Shown here piece after piece: positions 11,151-21,886 of a stretch of DNA of 64,000 nt (position 1 is its first letter; every line of letters starts with the position of its first letter). The notes beneath the pieces are model-generated. The model ran no database searches. It saw nothing but the letters and a program-made list of their open reading frames with translations, and had not been told where the DNA came from. The translations under genes and the position numbers were made by a program. The stretch is from Cladocopium goreaui (lineage: Eukaryota; Sar; Dinophyceae; Suessiales; Symbiodiniaceae), in contig CAMXCT020006445.1 in assembly GCA_947184155.2 (NCBI GenBank), forward strand, positions 724,723 to 788,722, in the 5' to 3' direction.

Positions 11151-11621
11151 CTGGGCGGTGAAATCGCAGTAACCAGGGGTACATCGTTGCGACATTGAGG
11201 TGATTTCATACTTTTGCTGGTGAAGGTTTTGTTAAATTTACTATGATTTTGTTGAATTTACTATAATTTACTATGATTTTCTATGATATACAATGATTTA
11301 AGGTTTGTGAGGGGGAACAAAACATGAAGCTGATCCATTTTTGACAGGCAGCCCCAGAGGGACCACGGTACATCCTTGGCGTTTTGTTTTGTTGGCCATG
11401 AGACTTAAGCAACTGGATCCCAGAAAACGTTTCTCAAGAAGAACGCTTCAATGGACCCAACAAATAACGAATTTGAAAGGGGTTGCAATCATCTTCCAAA
11501 AGAAGCATATCATATATTCATATATATATATATATAATACCCTATAACATATACATATATATATATATATATATTCCTGTTCCTGCTTTTTGTTTTGGTG
11601 AGTAAAGTAGCACAAAATCAC

Positions 11622-11667
11622 CCAGATCGGGCAGAAACCTCTGACAGCTCTGATGACCTTCTTGCAG
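11622..11667 (-). CDS. Possible 46-nt exon
   Basis: TTGGCAG acceptor and GATCTGG|GTGATT donor. The frame reads LQEGHQSCQRFLPDL. The flanking 11340-11460 block is also coding-like but unassigned. Confidence 0.35.
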
Positions 11668-12408
11668 CTGCCAATCCCATTTGGGATGATTCATAACATT
11701 TGCCAGCTGTTGACGGGTAAATCCTTAACGCAATTTAGCCACCAATGTTCATGTTAATCATCGAAATCCAAATACGTTCAATCCCGTATGTTCTTGATGG
11801 TTTTTCTGAAATGTCCCAATTTTATCCGATGTGGCTTTCGGATAAAGTCCTGGTGGTACCTTGGTGTTTACACCAAAATAGCAGTTCTGGATGCTCAATG
11901 ATGCTCATCCCCCAATTTCATGGACAGTTAAAGGTGTGTGATCCCCACATAAGATCTCATCATTAACCCACTAATAATTGATGAACAATCAAGTAACCAC
12001 TTTATAAATCCTTGATCATCTTGATCCCAGGGGATTTTAAGCATGAATCAACCATTTCTGCCAGGGTCAACACATTGTATTACTGTTTTTTTGGTGTCAT
12101 CCATCCCATATGGTGAATCCATTCCCATCATGGTTATAACATGTTGTAACTCCCTATGGAAATGGATTTACGACCATTCCTGTTAATTCCCCAATATTGG
12201 TTTTCAATCCCATCTCACTATATCACTATTACAGTATTGGTTATCATAATCCCCAAACAACCAGTTGGTATAAACATAGAAAATCCTCGTTTCATAACCA
12301 ATCAACAATAGTATCTCTAGTGGCTCATGATTTTTCAAGTGCAGCTCTAGCTACAAGTGGATATATGACAAACTAGTGTTATAGAGCTTATATTGATATA
12401 GCATGGTT

Positions 12409-12545
12409 ACTTGGTGGCTCGTCCCAGTTAGTAAGTGGATTATAACCCAGTCATAAGTGGGATAAGTAGGGTTAAATGTGGTTAATCCACCAAACAAAGT
12501 AGGGTTATAACCCACTTACGATTCGTGGGTAGTGAGCCACCAAGT
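12409..12545. mobile_element. Small TA-flanked TIR element
   Basis: Left end CTTGGTGGCTCGTCCCAG (from 12411) and right end GTGAGCCACCAAG are inverted, each flanked by TA. The interior repeats AAGTGG...GGTTATAACCCACTT. The first eight bases match the TIR of the 1.3 kb element at 51111. Confidence 0.65.
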
Positions 12546-12634
12546 ATACCCATGTTTTTTCGCCTCAACTGCACCTCCCTTAATTAAGTATGCGAACCAA
12601 CCATTCTCCATTGGTCACATCGGCGCCCAGGTAC

Positions 12635-12699
12635 TGGCCAACTGCCACGCTGCATCACCATCGTCACCATCCCAAACATCCTCTGTGACCTCAACACGC
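12635..12699 (-). CDS. Exon, acidic
   Basis: Acceptor ACTCCAG and donor GGCCA|GTACCTGGG enclose 65 nt reading RVEVTEDVWDGDDGDAAWQL. The V-x-V start and W-x-L end fit a beta-sandwich repeat, but not specifically. Confidence 0.6.
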
Positions 12700-13001
12700 C
12701 TGGAGTAAGTGCGACCAAAGAATGACCAAAGAATCTCAGTTAACCACCACTATAAATGGGTAATGGGATAGAACAATCTACTATAAATAGTGGTTCATGG
12801 GATAAATATGATAAATAGACTTTAATGGGATCTTAATAAATGGAAAATCTAGTATAGATGGTTAATGGGATTTATATTTATAGATGGCTAATCTAGTTAT
12901 TATAGGTGGAAAATCTACTATTAATTAATGAAAATCTACTATAGATGGTTAATGGGATCGAAAATGATCTTTAATGGGATCTATAGATGGGATTCGGGAT
13001 T

Positions 13002-13110
13002 TACTCTCTGGTAATCTATTACGGTTTGCCATTGAAAATGGCCATAGAAATAGTTGATTTACCTATGAAACATGGTGATTTTCCTTGGTTATGTTAGTTT
13101 ACCAGAGGGT
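13002..13110. mobile_element. Family A element (A2)
   Basis: TTACTCTCTGGTAATC...TAGTTTACCAGAGGGT, with the conserved GGCCATAGAAATAGTTGA interior. Left end slightly decayed. Confidence 0.85.
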
Positions 13111-13289
13111 ATATTACAATCATAGTATCACAAAAAACAGATGACTGTTAATCTTAGAGAAATCACAGTCATTCTGCTATCTCCGAAATTCAAAAATTGT
13201 CCCTTTTCTGATTCAAGTTTTTCACAAAGAAATCTATGACAATATATGATACGAAATCTCGTGCGACTTTTTTTTGGTGGCGAGGATAC

Positions 13290-13332
13290 CTGGCTACAGG
13301 ACCCAGTAGTATCGCCAGTTCATCCCTCACGA
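13290..13332 (-). CDS. Possible 43-nt exon
   Basis: Good donor GTAGCCAG|GTATCC and acceptor TTGCCCAG. The frame reads VRDELAILLGPVA. Confidence 0.4.
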
Positions 13333-13487
13333 CTGGGCAACTTCCAAAGGGATAGAACAGTCAAATCCTACTGAAATATAGTGATTGATTGATTATCTAC
13401 AGATCTTTGTCTACAATCAATCAATCAATTATATATTGATCTATTGATTGTAGGATTTGATAGTAAAATGAAATAGTGATTGATTGA

Positions 13488-13745
13488 TTGATTACTCTTC
13501 AGTTTTGGGGGGCTACAAAGATCCGTAGATTCTGTCTCCAGAGATGGATGACATGTGAAGAATGGTTGTCAGCGACCAGCCAGGAGTCTTATTTAACCCC
13601 AGAACTGGCAGTCTTAATGGGAAGAAGCATCATCGGAGCAAAATATCAATTCCTGCATTTCGAAGGACTGACATGGGAGCTCTTTCAGGATTGTTTGGAC
13701 TTTGATAGCAATTGGAGTCACTATAATGTTCACAATCACAACATC
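13488..13745 (+). CDS. Orphan plus-strand open frame
   Basis: An open plus frame of about 85 codons with ordinary protein composition (EEWLSATSQESYLTPELAVL) before it enters a TA-rich tract. Minus frames are closed. GC is lower than in the exons. It may be a relic of a mobile element or chance. Confidence 0.25.
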
Positions 13746-13779
13746 TATGCGAAGATATATGTAACATACGTTCCAAACT

Positions 13780-13885
13780 TATACACATATAACATTATAT
13801 ATATACAAAACATATATACTGACATATATATATATATGATTATAATTGATTATATGTATAGTATATATATATATATATAGCAGCA
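13780..13885. repeat. TATA-rich tract
   Basis: Clustered ATATAT runs. No other feature seen. Confidence 0.7.
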
Positions 13886-13904
13886 TATCATATCTATATA
13901 ATTC

Positions 13905-14040
13905 CATGGTGGTGACGTTGAGACGGCAGCAGTTCTGCCCCCCTCTACCGATCCGCACCAGGATGTGAAGGAGCACCTGCCACCGTGGTAGGGCGAGTCG
14001 TGAAGTCTCATGGCTAAAGTCACATGTCTCATGGCGGGAA
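13905..14040 (-). CDS. Exon-like block, frame unresolved
   Basis: A GC-rich island with two open minus frames (LPRWQVLLHILVRIGRGGQ and YHGGRCSFTSWCGSVEGG). The first resembles a late FN3 strand. Acceptor and donor not fixed. Confidence 0.45.
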
Positions 14041-14779
14041 GATGATCCCAGCAATTATAATGTATAATAATATGATCCATGTTATAATAATATGGATTAA
14101 TATGGTATCTGTATAATTTTATATACAGTACATGTGTTTATATTAAATGATATGATCATAAGATCTTCAATATCTTAAATAACAATTCGTATGATCATAT
14201 ACATATAAATAAAGGTGAAACACAGCACGTATAAAAGTTGGGGTAATCTATCATCTGTACAACAGAGATACACTGGGATATATTGACATTGCTGTTTCTT
14301 TGAATATGTATCCCATCATTATCCCCCATCGTGTGTCCACATTGTGGTAATCCCATTGCCATTACTATCCCAATGCCATTGGGTTTGTCTGAAAAAAGGT
14401 ACCCCAAGAGAACCATATTCCCTCGTTCCCTATAATAATAATATTAAAAAAAAAAACGCCATAATTGAGGCATATCATATCCCTTCAGACACACCATGCC
14501 ACACCCATGTATCCCAATGACTTACCAGAAATGGCTATGATGCGATTAATCCCGGGGAGGTTCTGGCCTGCGCATGCATACATAATGCATACAAGTCTAT
14601 GAACTTCGCACAAAACATGAAGTTATATTAAGTCAATCAAAAGTGCAGTCCTAAATTGAAATTGCTGGAGCAATGCATGCTGTCAAACTAGAGAAGTTGA
14701 GCCGAAATTGGGGAAACAAAGGACTTTACCTTCATACCATGCAGCTTTGGTCATCTGCCAGTTCCAGTTGCCAGTTCAC

Positions 14780-14841
14780 CTGGAGCGATCTCCGTTCAAG
14801 TAGCTGGCATGCTGCCACTGCACCAAGAGTTGCCCAGGCGC
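14780..14841 (-). CDS. Exon: FN3 early strands
   Basis: Acceptor TCGGGAG and donor CTCCAG|GTGAACTGG. The in-phase reading is APGQLLVQWQHASYLNGDRS, a clear FN3 B-strand start (P-G-x-L-x-V-x-W). 62 nt. Confidence 0.75.
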
Positions 14842-14882
14842 CTCCCGAAGTTGGGCCAATCATGTGGTTGATATATGTACTA

Positions 14883-15140
14883 ATAGTGGTTAATAGTGGT
14901 TAATAGTGGTTAATAGTGGCTAATAGTGGTTAATAGTGGTTAATAGTGGTTAATAGTGGTTAATAGTGGTTAATAGTGGTTAATAGTGGTTAATAGTGGT
15001 TAATAGTGGTTAATACCTGATCTAATGAATAATATTTCTGGTTGGTGGTTGACCCATCCCTCTGAAAAATGATGGAGTTCGTCAGATTGGATCATCATCC
15101 CAACTATGGAAAATAACAAATGTTCCAAACCACCATCCAG
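14883..15140. mobile_element. Family C element with long leader (C4)
   Basis: About 13 near-perfect TTAATAGTGG units (14883-15014), then TACCTGATCTAATGAATAAT and the C core CTGGTTGGTGGTTGACC...AAACCACCATCCAG. The longest leader in the window. Confidence 0.85.
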
Positions 15141-15180
15141 ATTTAGGAATGGTTTATACCACCTATCAAAATTATTTTGT

Positions 15181-15283
15181 AACAATGCCATCAACTATCC
15201 ATTTGGGAATAGTAACCATGCCACCTATCAAAATTGGTGATGACTGGGGGATGGTTTATGACATTGTTTTAACCACATTATTG
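15181..15283. mobile_element. Degenerate family E element
   Basis: AACAATGCCAT...GGATGGTTTATGACATTGTTTTAACCACATT forms an imperfect inverted repeat related to the copies at 52768 and 62823. Confidence 0.4.
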
Positions 15284-15870
15284 GCCAAAATTATGGCAAT
15301 CTTGAACTAAGACAGTGACAAGTATGTTCAAAAAAAATCCATGGGATGTTACTGCCAATGACTGGACTTACTTGCGGGGCGGAAACTGAACAGAGTCCCG
15401 CTAAAAATAAGTTCGCCATTGCAATCCGTAGGTCCAATTGAGGCTTGAATAGAAATCCAGGCCAAGACTCCTGATTCTTGGTGCCTTAAACACTTTTGCT
15501 GGCGAATATTTGTAGGGTGACATCCAATTTGCTGACTACCCACTGGTATTTTTAACATATGGAACAGGCAGGACCCATCTAGTTCCATGTCTTATCTATA
15601 ATTTTGAATGGTGATGTTCCAATTCGCAAACAGTTGAATTGCCGGAGCCACACCTGATGGTGCAGCGGTTACATCCCCCAAGATTGATCACTCAACCATC
15701 AGAGTGGAGGTTTCAAACCATCAATGGTGTTGTGATTCTGGATCTTCTTTGTTTCGAGAAGAAACATCTTGGCAACGGTAACGGCTCAAAGTTATTTACA
15801 TTTATTTACCACATGGTTTCTGTCAGAACTACAGAAAATGAGACATTTCTTCTAATATATGGATCCACAA

Positions 15871-15973
15871 ACCCATATGCTCCATGTATAGTATAATTAT
15901 GATTACCTACAAAACTGGGCCATTTGTGGGGCAAATGTAGGTAAATATTCCAGCACCATGGGTTGCATATGGG
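15871..15973. mobile_element. Family D element (D1)
   Basis: CCCATATGCTCCATG start, a central foldback of TACCTACAAAACTGGGCCATT with ATGTAGGTAAATATT, and the end CATGGGTTGCATATGGG. Confidence 0.75.
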
Positions 15974-16060
15974 AAAGATAAGTGTACCCAATTTCCCGCA
16001 GCCATCCTAAGACCACCAACCAATCGTTCAATCCCTTGGCTCCCCAACAGGCGAAAGCAC

Positions 16061-16134
16061 CTGCTTGATCACCGGTGCCTCTCTTTGACGGTGCGTTGTG
16101 CCAAAGCGACACTTAAATTTCGACGGGAGTGCCG
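16061..16134 (-). CDS. Exon, unrecognised
   Basis: Acceptor TATTTCCAG and donor AAGCAG|GTGCTT bound 74 nt. Only one frame is open throughout: LPSKFKCRFGTTHRQREAPV. Confidence 0.55.
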
Positions 16135-16154
16135 CTGGAAATAGTTTAGCTATA

Positions 16155-16247
16155 CCCATATGCTCCATGTATGGAATATGTACCTACATTTACCCCACAA
16201 ATGGCCCAGTTTTGTAGGTAAATATACTATACATGGAGCATATGGGA
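16155..16247. mobile_element. Family D element (D2)
   Basis: CCCATATGCTCCATGTATGG...ACATGGAGCATATGGG, a nearly perfect 93-bp palindrome lying 20 bp upstream (minus sense) of the acceptor of the previous exon. Confidence 0.85.
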
Positions 16248-16365
16248 TAGGATGATAATGGATGATAATGGATAATGGATGATAATGGATGAACATGGAT
16301 GATATAGGACTTCCGCAAAACCCATATGCATAGGCTATGCCGCATAGGGCAACCATGATGGATAC

Positions 16366-16440
16366 TGACAGGTTGACACCGGCGGGCGCTGATCCAACTG
16401 GTTGAGCTTGAGTTTGAAGGCAGATCTCACCTACATTTAC
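16366..16440 (-). CDS. Exon: probable FN3 tail
   Basis: Acceptor AAATGTAG and donor CTGTCA|GTATCC. The frame reads GEICLQTQAQPVGSAPAGV, like the F-G strands of FN3. The frame stays open further, so the donor could be later. Confidence 0.55.
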
Positions 16441-16526
16441 ATAGCCAGGTGAATCCACAGGTTTTATCATCATGTTCCCGAGGAGAAAGTGGCGGGGTAG
16501 TAGACTCCATGTTCGTTATCTGGTTT

Positions 16527-16741
16527 ATAATAGTGATTAATAGTGGTTAATAGTGGTTAATAGTGGTTAATAGTGATTAATAGTGGTTAATAGTGGTTAT
16601 TAGTGATTAATACCTGATCTAATGAATAATAGATCTGGTTGGTGGTGCAATAACCATCCTGCAAAATGAAGTTCGTCAATGGGAAGGATGACATCCCATA
16701 TATGAAATGGAAAATAACAAATGTTCGAAACCACCAGCCAG
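16527..16741. mobile_element. Family C element with leader (C5)
   Basis: TTAATAGTGG array of about nine units, the TACCTGATCTAATGAATAAT joint, then CTGGTTGGTGGTGCAA...GAAACCACCAGCCAG. Confidence 0.8.
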
Positions 16742-17179
16742 CAAGCATATCATATTTGAACAGTTCGAATGGCTGAATTCCCATATATTCCCATTGTTTA
16801 ATCACCATTACCATTATTTAACCATTATTAAACCATGATTAAGGTTGGAGGGTTGGGACTCTACATTGTTGGTATTACAAACGGATTCATCAATGAATGT
16901 TAGACAAAACTTTTAGGAACAATCCAATCACCTTCAAGCCGTTAAGATTCATCTCAACACAATGTTAATGCTGATGTTTATGTTGATTAATTATTGTTAT
17001 TATGATTATGGTGAATATTGTTGTTCATTATTATTATCATGTTGATGTTGAAACCAACTTAGCTAACTATGGGGGATATAACTAACTTAGGGGTTTATGG
17101 GGAATATAACTTATCATGCTGATGTTGAAACCCATTAAACTATATTAAACTGTTGTTGATGTTGATGTTGCTTCAAATG

Positions 17180-17275
17180 GTGTGTGGCCCGGCCAGTCGC
17201 TGGTGCCTTTGCTGGAATCTCCGCGTAGAAGCACGGCCTCACACCGCCTTGTGCAGCGAAGGTTTTCCCCAGGAT
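17180..17275 (-). CDS. Exon-like block
   Basis: A GC-rich island. The minus frame reads GGVRPCFYAEIPAKAPATG; another (RCEAVLLRGDSSKGTSD) is also open. No canonical donor follows. Confidence 0.45.
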
Positions 17276-17345
17276 TACAGTAATCTTGATGGATCATCAG
17301 CAACTTTGTGAATAGAAGAATCATGAAGAGTCAGATCCATTCGGG

Positions 17346-17415
17346 AAGCAAGAGAGAGAGAGAGAGAGTGAGGGAGAGAGAGAGAATCAAACAGACAGAG
17401 AGAGAGAGAGAGGGA
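17346..17415. repeat. GA dinucleotide array
   Basis: AGAGAGAG runs with minor interruptions. Confidence 0.9.
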
Positions 17416-17657
17416 ACGCACTGAACCTTACAGGACCTGCAAAAAATTGTTTTTGGGTCCAACCCCACAAGTGGAGGTTGTTTGGGTTCCAGGCATGCAT
17501 TGCTGGTATGTCTCTGTTTCCCTCCAATCAACTTTCAAGATGGTACCCAAAATGCCTTCCTTGACCCTCAGTATGTACTGTACCCATAAAATTGTCAACA
17601 TACACCAATCGTTTTTGAGTAAAAAAAACGGTTTTTAATAGCAATATCAAGGTTCAC

Positions 17658-17780
17658 TTGAGTCATGTATCGCTTAGTGGACTGTGGAACAGTGGGTCCC
17701 AAGACACTAGTGTCTTTCCAGTCGAGACACTGTGACTGGCACACTCCGCTTCCGAAGCCATACAACACCGGTCCTGGGGA
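17658..17780 (-). CDS. Exon, unrecognised
   Basis: Acceptor GACAGCAG and donor CTCAA|GTGAAC enclose exactly 41 codons. The frame reads GPVLYGFGSGVCQSQCLDW, then SVLGPTVPQSTKRYM. Other frames are interrupted. Confidence 0.6.
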
Positions 17781-17837
17781 CTGCTGTCTCAAGTGAAGCA
17801 TGGCCTCGCATCAGGACGTATTGAATAGGTTGTGGAA

Positions 17838-17935
17838 CCCATATACTCCATGTATGGAATATTTACCTACATTTACCCCACCAATGGCCCAAATGTAGAT
17901 AAATATAGAATATACTATATATGGAGCATATATGG
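17838..17935. mobile_element. Family D element (D3)
   Basis: CCCATATACTCCATGTATGG...TATATGGAGCATATATGG with TACATTTACCCCACCAATGG in the middle. Confidence 0.75.
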
Positions 17936-17965
17936 AACAACAAAGCAACTTCAACACCGACATCT

Positions 17966-18060
17966 CTACAACGTGGGCCCCCCCAGTTATAAGATGGTTT
18001 ATAAACCCCATTAATTAACTATAGTTACCGTAACAGTTATAGGTATCATAAACATTCATA
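17966..18060. mobile_element. Partial family B element (B2)
   Basis: TACAACGTGGGCCCCCCCAG and TATAGGTATCATAAAC match family B. The right half is missing. Confidence 0.5.
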
Positions 18061-18668
18061 AAAAATATGGTTTTCCACTGTAAACCATCCATTTTGGGGT
18101 ATCCCCATTCATGAAAACCCTCATATATATATATATATATCCCTTGCTCCCCATCTGGTAGGGAATATAGTTCCCCCGGGCTCAGTGCCTCGCTCCTCAT
18201 CTGTTTTTTCCCGACAATTTGGAAGTCTTAATCGGTGAATTCAACTTTGTTCGTGCTGCCCAAATCCACTCTGAATACAAACATCCCTTGATTGATCAAA
18301 CTGGTTTTCATAATGCATATATATATAACAACATTGTTCCATCATATACACTTTTTTTTTGTAGCGTTTTTGGGGTACACTCATTTGGGATTGGCAGCTG
18401 GCATATCTTGCAATTGGAACTGTTGTCATTAGTATGGTACTGGCCCCGGCTCCTGTGGCTAAAACAGCACAACTGTATAATCATATATATATAATATATA
18501 TATAATAAGTATATAAATAAACAAAATAATATGTGTAAAACAATTCAATGTGTTAAGTTAGAAATGCGTATGAAACGATTCTAAGCCGTTTTTTCTAGCA
18601 TTTTGAGAGAAACACATCCAAGTGCTAGGAGGTCGCAATAGATGATTCTCACATCAATATCATGACAT

Positions 18669-19033
18669 TTAGTATAAGTCCGTCGATTCGATTCCAGCCT
18701 CTGGGGCCGCGTTCCACGCCAGATACGTCAGGATCGCCGCGGCGCGATGGTCGTTCGAATATCCGTGCTCGTTCGACGCAACAATCCGCAGCACGAGCTT
18801 CATTTTCGTACCATTCAACATAGCACACACAGACACATAGCTCCATGGTATTGTGTTCATCTGGCGTTTGATAGTGTGTGCTAGGCCTCGAAGGAACGCC
18901 TGCTGGCGACGGCGTCGCGTTCGGCTCGACGTGGCACTTGCCGGCGCCAGCGCGGAGGCCGGTGCAGAACGGTCCATGCTCCGCCACGTGCCCGTAGGTC
19001 TTGCAACAATGCCCGACGCCGTAAACGCCGCCG
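18669..19033 (-). CDS. Long exon with FN3 late strands
   Basis: The largest GC-rich island. After the acceptor AATCTAG one frame stays open for about 120 codons to a stop. It includes MKLVLRIVASNEHGYSND, an FN3 F-G strand signature (h-R-h-V-A-x-N...G-Y-S). A second minus frame has high third-position GC in the upstream half (KTYGHVAEHGPFCTGLRAGA), so an unseen intron or frameshift around 18850-18880 is possible. A plus frame is also open (FHARYVRIAAARWSFEY), but strand context favours minus. Confidence 0.65.
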
Positions 19034-19334
19034 CTAGATTAGTACTTTACGGGTTTGTCTGAAAATGTGGTATAACCCCAAATATGGCCATTTCAAGAGG
19101 GATGATTGACCAAGTGCCCTATCAGATGGGGGTTTCCTATGGGGGGTACCCCCAAATCATCCAAGTCATTCGACTGGGGTCTCCCGATTTTCGGACCCCC
19201 CCCAAATCATCATAAATAGCACTAAGTCACCATTGACTCCCATGAAAAAAAAACATTGTATATTATTGGAATATATTAAATCACCATTAATTTATATCCA
19301 TTAATTATGCCCATCACCATGTTAATAAGAACCT

Positions 19335-19435
19335 TCTTCATTGCAGTTTTGGACTCGTGTCCCGTTGTGGCGCGTCTTGACATTTGACGGCGTCCTGACC
19401 ATCAGCGCAATCCAAATTCTTCGCACCTGGGCGAC
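19335..19435 (-). CDS. Exon-like block
   Basis: The minus frame with GC-rich third positions reads VRRIWIALMVRTPSNVKTRH. Acceptor perhaps CGCCCAG; donor not fixed. A competing frame has lower third-position GC. Confidence 0.45.
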
Positions 19436-19498
19436 CCGGACCCAGGGGTGGCACGAGGCCAGAGGAAGTAAGCCATGGACTCATGGAACATTCCCAGT

Positions 19499-19635
19499 TA
19501 CCCTCTGGTTTTGACTAACAGTTCGCCATGGGAAATAGATGGCCCATAGAAATAGATGGTTTACCGAACTTAATAGCATGGTGCTTAAAAATGGGTGGAT
19601 CTTTCCATGGTGAACTGTTAAATAACCAGATAGTA
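19499..19635. mobile_element. Family A element (A3)
   Basis: TACCCTCTGGTTTTGACTAACAG...AAATAACCAGATAGTA, a variant with a GATGGCCCATAGAAATAGATGG interior shared with A15 and A16. Confidence 0.8.
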
Positions 19636-19848
19636 GGTAGATAGGATGAGATAGGATAAGATAGGATAAAATGTGTTAAAATATGATCTGAAGATACACA
19701 AATAGATGGATGAAACATAGATAGATATAGGATTGTAGGGTTGTACCAAAACATTCATTGGTGAATCATTACTGTCCATCTTAAATGATCATACTCCCTA
19801 TTTTCAGATATCAACTATGACTACACTTAGCTGGGCTTGTAAACCAAC

Positions 19849-19899
19849 CTTTAACCAGCTGGCACCACCCAGCACTCTCCCGGAATCTAACTTGAAGGC
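19849..19899 (-). CDS. Possible 51-nt exon
   Basis: Acceptor GCATTAAG, donor TTAAAG|GTTGGT; exactly 17 codons, FKLDSGRVLGGASWLK. Confidence 0.45.
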
Positions 19900-20264
19900 C
19901 TTAATGCTGGATGAATCAGGATAACTTGGGCAAAGTGGTATAATCATGTAGAAACCATCTATGCCCTTCCCCGTAATATAACATACCATAAAATACCTCC
20001 TCAAAGACTCTGGTTTAGTATTGGATCTCTTCATTGTGGGGTCCCACATGGGTATTCAATTTCAGACGGAAGGGATATGATGGGATTTTGTTGTGGTCTA
20101 CTGAAAGGATTCGGAGCCAACTTCGACACACTACCCTGCCAAAGAAAGTTGCACATACGACATATGATTAGGGTCCTTCAATCCACATTTCTAGGTTTAC
20201 CCACCATTTCCCCAGGTCAAGGGACACATCACGGGCATCGCTTGTGGACATCGCGCGCGTCCAC

Positions 20265-20397
20265 CATGGCCATTGCAACAGCTGCTGCTGTTGCAGAGCA
20301 GGCCATCCGTGCATTCGTAGAGATCCGCCTTGCGGAGACAAGGATGGTCATGGCGGTCATGGGGGAGCCATTGGAAATACACCGTTTTTCCCATCAG
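20265..20397 (-). CDS. Exon: possible FN3 early strands, Cys-rich
   Basis: After the strong acceptor CGTTTTCAG only one frame is open: KTVYFQWLPHDRHDHPC, then YECTDGLLCNSSSCC. V-x-F-x-W-x-P fits FN3 strand B. Donor GGCCATG|GTGGAC. The plus strand has an Ala-rich open frame (ATAAAVAEQAIRAFVEI), which I consider the shadow. Confidence 0.55.
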
Positions 20398-20502
20398 CTG
20401 AAAACGGTTTACTATGGGCCCATCATAATCCCCAGTAAACCAAGTAGTATAATCATAGCCAAGTCCAATTTAATGCTGGCTGACTCCTAAACCATTCATT
20501 GA

Positions 20503-20640
20503 TACAAGGTGGTGCCTCAGTTCGTTAGCTAAGTTGGTGCAAATAAGTCCAATATCTCGGGTTTATGGATGGGGAATATAACTATAGTATTCATGGGGAT
20601 TATAAACCAACAAACATAACTAGGGGGACACCATCTTGCC
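20503..20640. mobile_element. Family B element (B3)
   Basis: TACAAGGTGGTGCCTCAG...CTAGGGGGACACCATCTTG. It and its left flank (TTAATGCTG...ACTCCTAAACCATTCATTGA) match the copy at 33961. Confidence 0.75.
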
Positions 20641-20774
20641 GGAAACATAGGTGAATTTCAAGGAAAATATTGGGATTATACAGTTATACACCAATTAATT
20701 GGACATGGTCAATTGACCTAACAATTGGGATTATACCAAACAATTGACACATAGGTGAATTACATACCGTACAT

Positions 20775-20901
20775 ACCCTTTGGTAAACTAACAGTTTGCT
20801 ATGGAAAATCATAATGTTTAATACATATATATATATTAAATCAAGGAACTAAATGGCCATGTTCAATAGCTATGTTAGTTTACTAAGTTTACTAGAGGGT
20901 A
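20775..20901. mobile_element. Family A element (A4)
   Basis: ACCCTTTGGTAAACTAACAG...TTTACTAGAGGGT, with a TA-rich insertion inside. Confidence 0.7.
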
Positions 20902-21085
20902 GGTGAATTTCAGTCAAATAATTGATATATTTCTGATGAGGAAACAGCTGGTGGATCTGAAAAACATGTGGCTTTACCAACAAAGAACATGGATAAACTG
21001 GATGGGTTTCTGAAAGAAACAACAGGGAACAATTCAATACAAAAATTGATTTTGCTTCGGAGAGATCCAGAGTGCTTGGGTTTGG

Positions 21086-21180
21086 TACCCTGTGGTAATT
21101 TAACATAGCTATTGAAAATGCCCCAGTCGAAATAGTTGATTTCCCTATTAAAAATGGTGATTTTCCCTAGTTTTGCTTAC
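21086..21180. mobile_element. Family A element, one end lost (A5)
   Basis: TACCCTGTGGTAATTTAACATAGC and GAAATAGTTGATTTCCC match family A. The right TIR is degraded. Confidence 0.6.
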
Positions 21181-21324
21181 TTTTTTTGAAGGGAACACAT
21201 GGGCTTGTTTGAGAAAATGTCGTACATTCATAGCCAGGTGAATCCACTGGTTTTATCATCATTATCATGTTCCCGAGGAGAAAGTGGCGGGGTAGTAGAC
21301 TCCATTTTCGTTATCTGGTTTATA

Positions 21325-21555
21325 ATAGTGATTAATAGTGGTTAATAGCGGTTATTAGTGGTTAATAGTGGTTAATAGTGGTTATCAGTGATTAATAGTG
21401 GTTAATAGTGGTTATTAGTGATTAATACCTGATCTAATGAATAATATATCTGGTTGGTGGTGCAATAACCATCTTGCAAAATGATGGAGTTCGTCAATGG
21501 GAAGGATTATTCCATATATTGTGGAAAATAAAACATGTTCCAAACCAACAACCAG
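21325..21555. mobile_element. Family C element with leader (C6)
   Basis: TTAATAGTGG/TTATTAGTGG leader, TACCTGATCTAATGAATAAT, then CTGGTTGGTGGTGCAA...CCAACAACCAG. Its left flank (GTTCCCGAGGAGAAAGTGGC...) is also shared with the copy at 16527, so the repeated unit is larger than the core. Confidence 0.8.
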
Positions 21556-21827
21556 TAAACATATCATATTTGAACAATTCGAATGGCTGAATTCCCATTG
21601 TTTAATCACCATTACCATTATTTAACCACCATTATTTAACCATTATTAAACCATGATTAAACAATAATTTATATTAACCAGTATATATGGTTTCCATTAA
21701 TTATCTAAACCATGATATATTTAACTATTATCAAACCATGATTAATGTTTGAAGCCACCAACCAGAATTTGAAGGACAACAGAGGGATTTTCTGCAGAAA
21801 ACCAATGGAGACTCATGGAGTACTTAC

Positions 21828-21886
21828 TGGAGCGTTTTACGTAGGGAATGGATGGGTTGCTGGGGGGTGCTGGGATGATGACACTA
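21828..21886 (-). CDS. Exon, Pro-rich linker
   Basis: Consensus donor GCTCCA|GTAAGTAC and acceptor TTTCACTAG. The 59-nt frame reads SVIIPAPPSNPSIPYVKRS. Confidence 0.5.

Noticed and set aside
18672-18830. Plus-strand frame resembling a discoidin motif (ARYVRI...W)
   Set aside because: The minus frame has an FN3 signature and fits the strand of all neighbours; the plus match is one short string.
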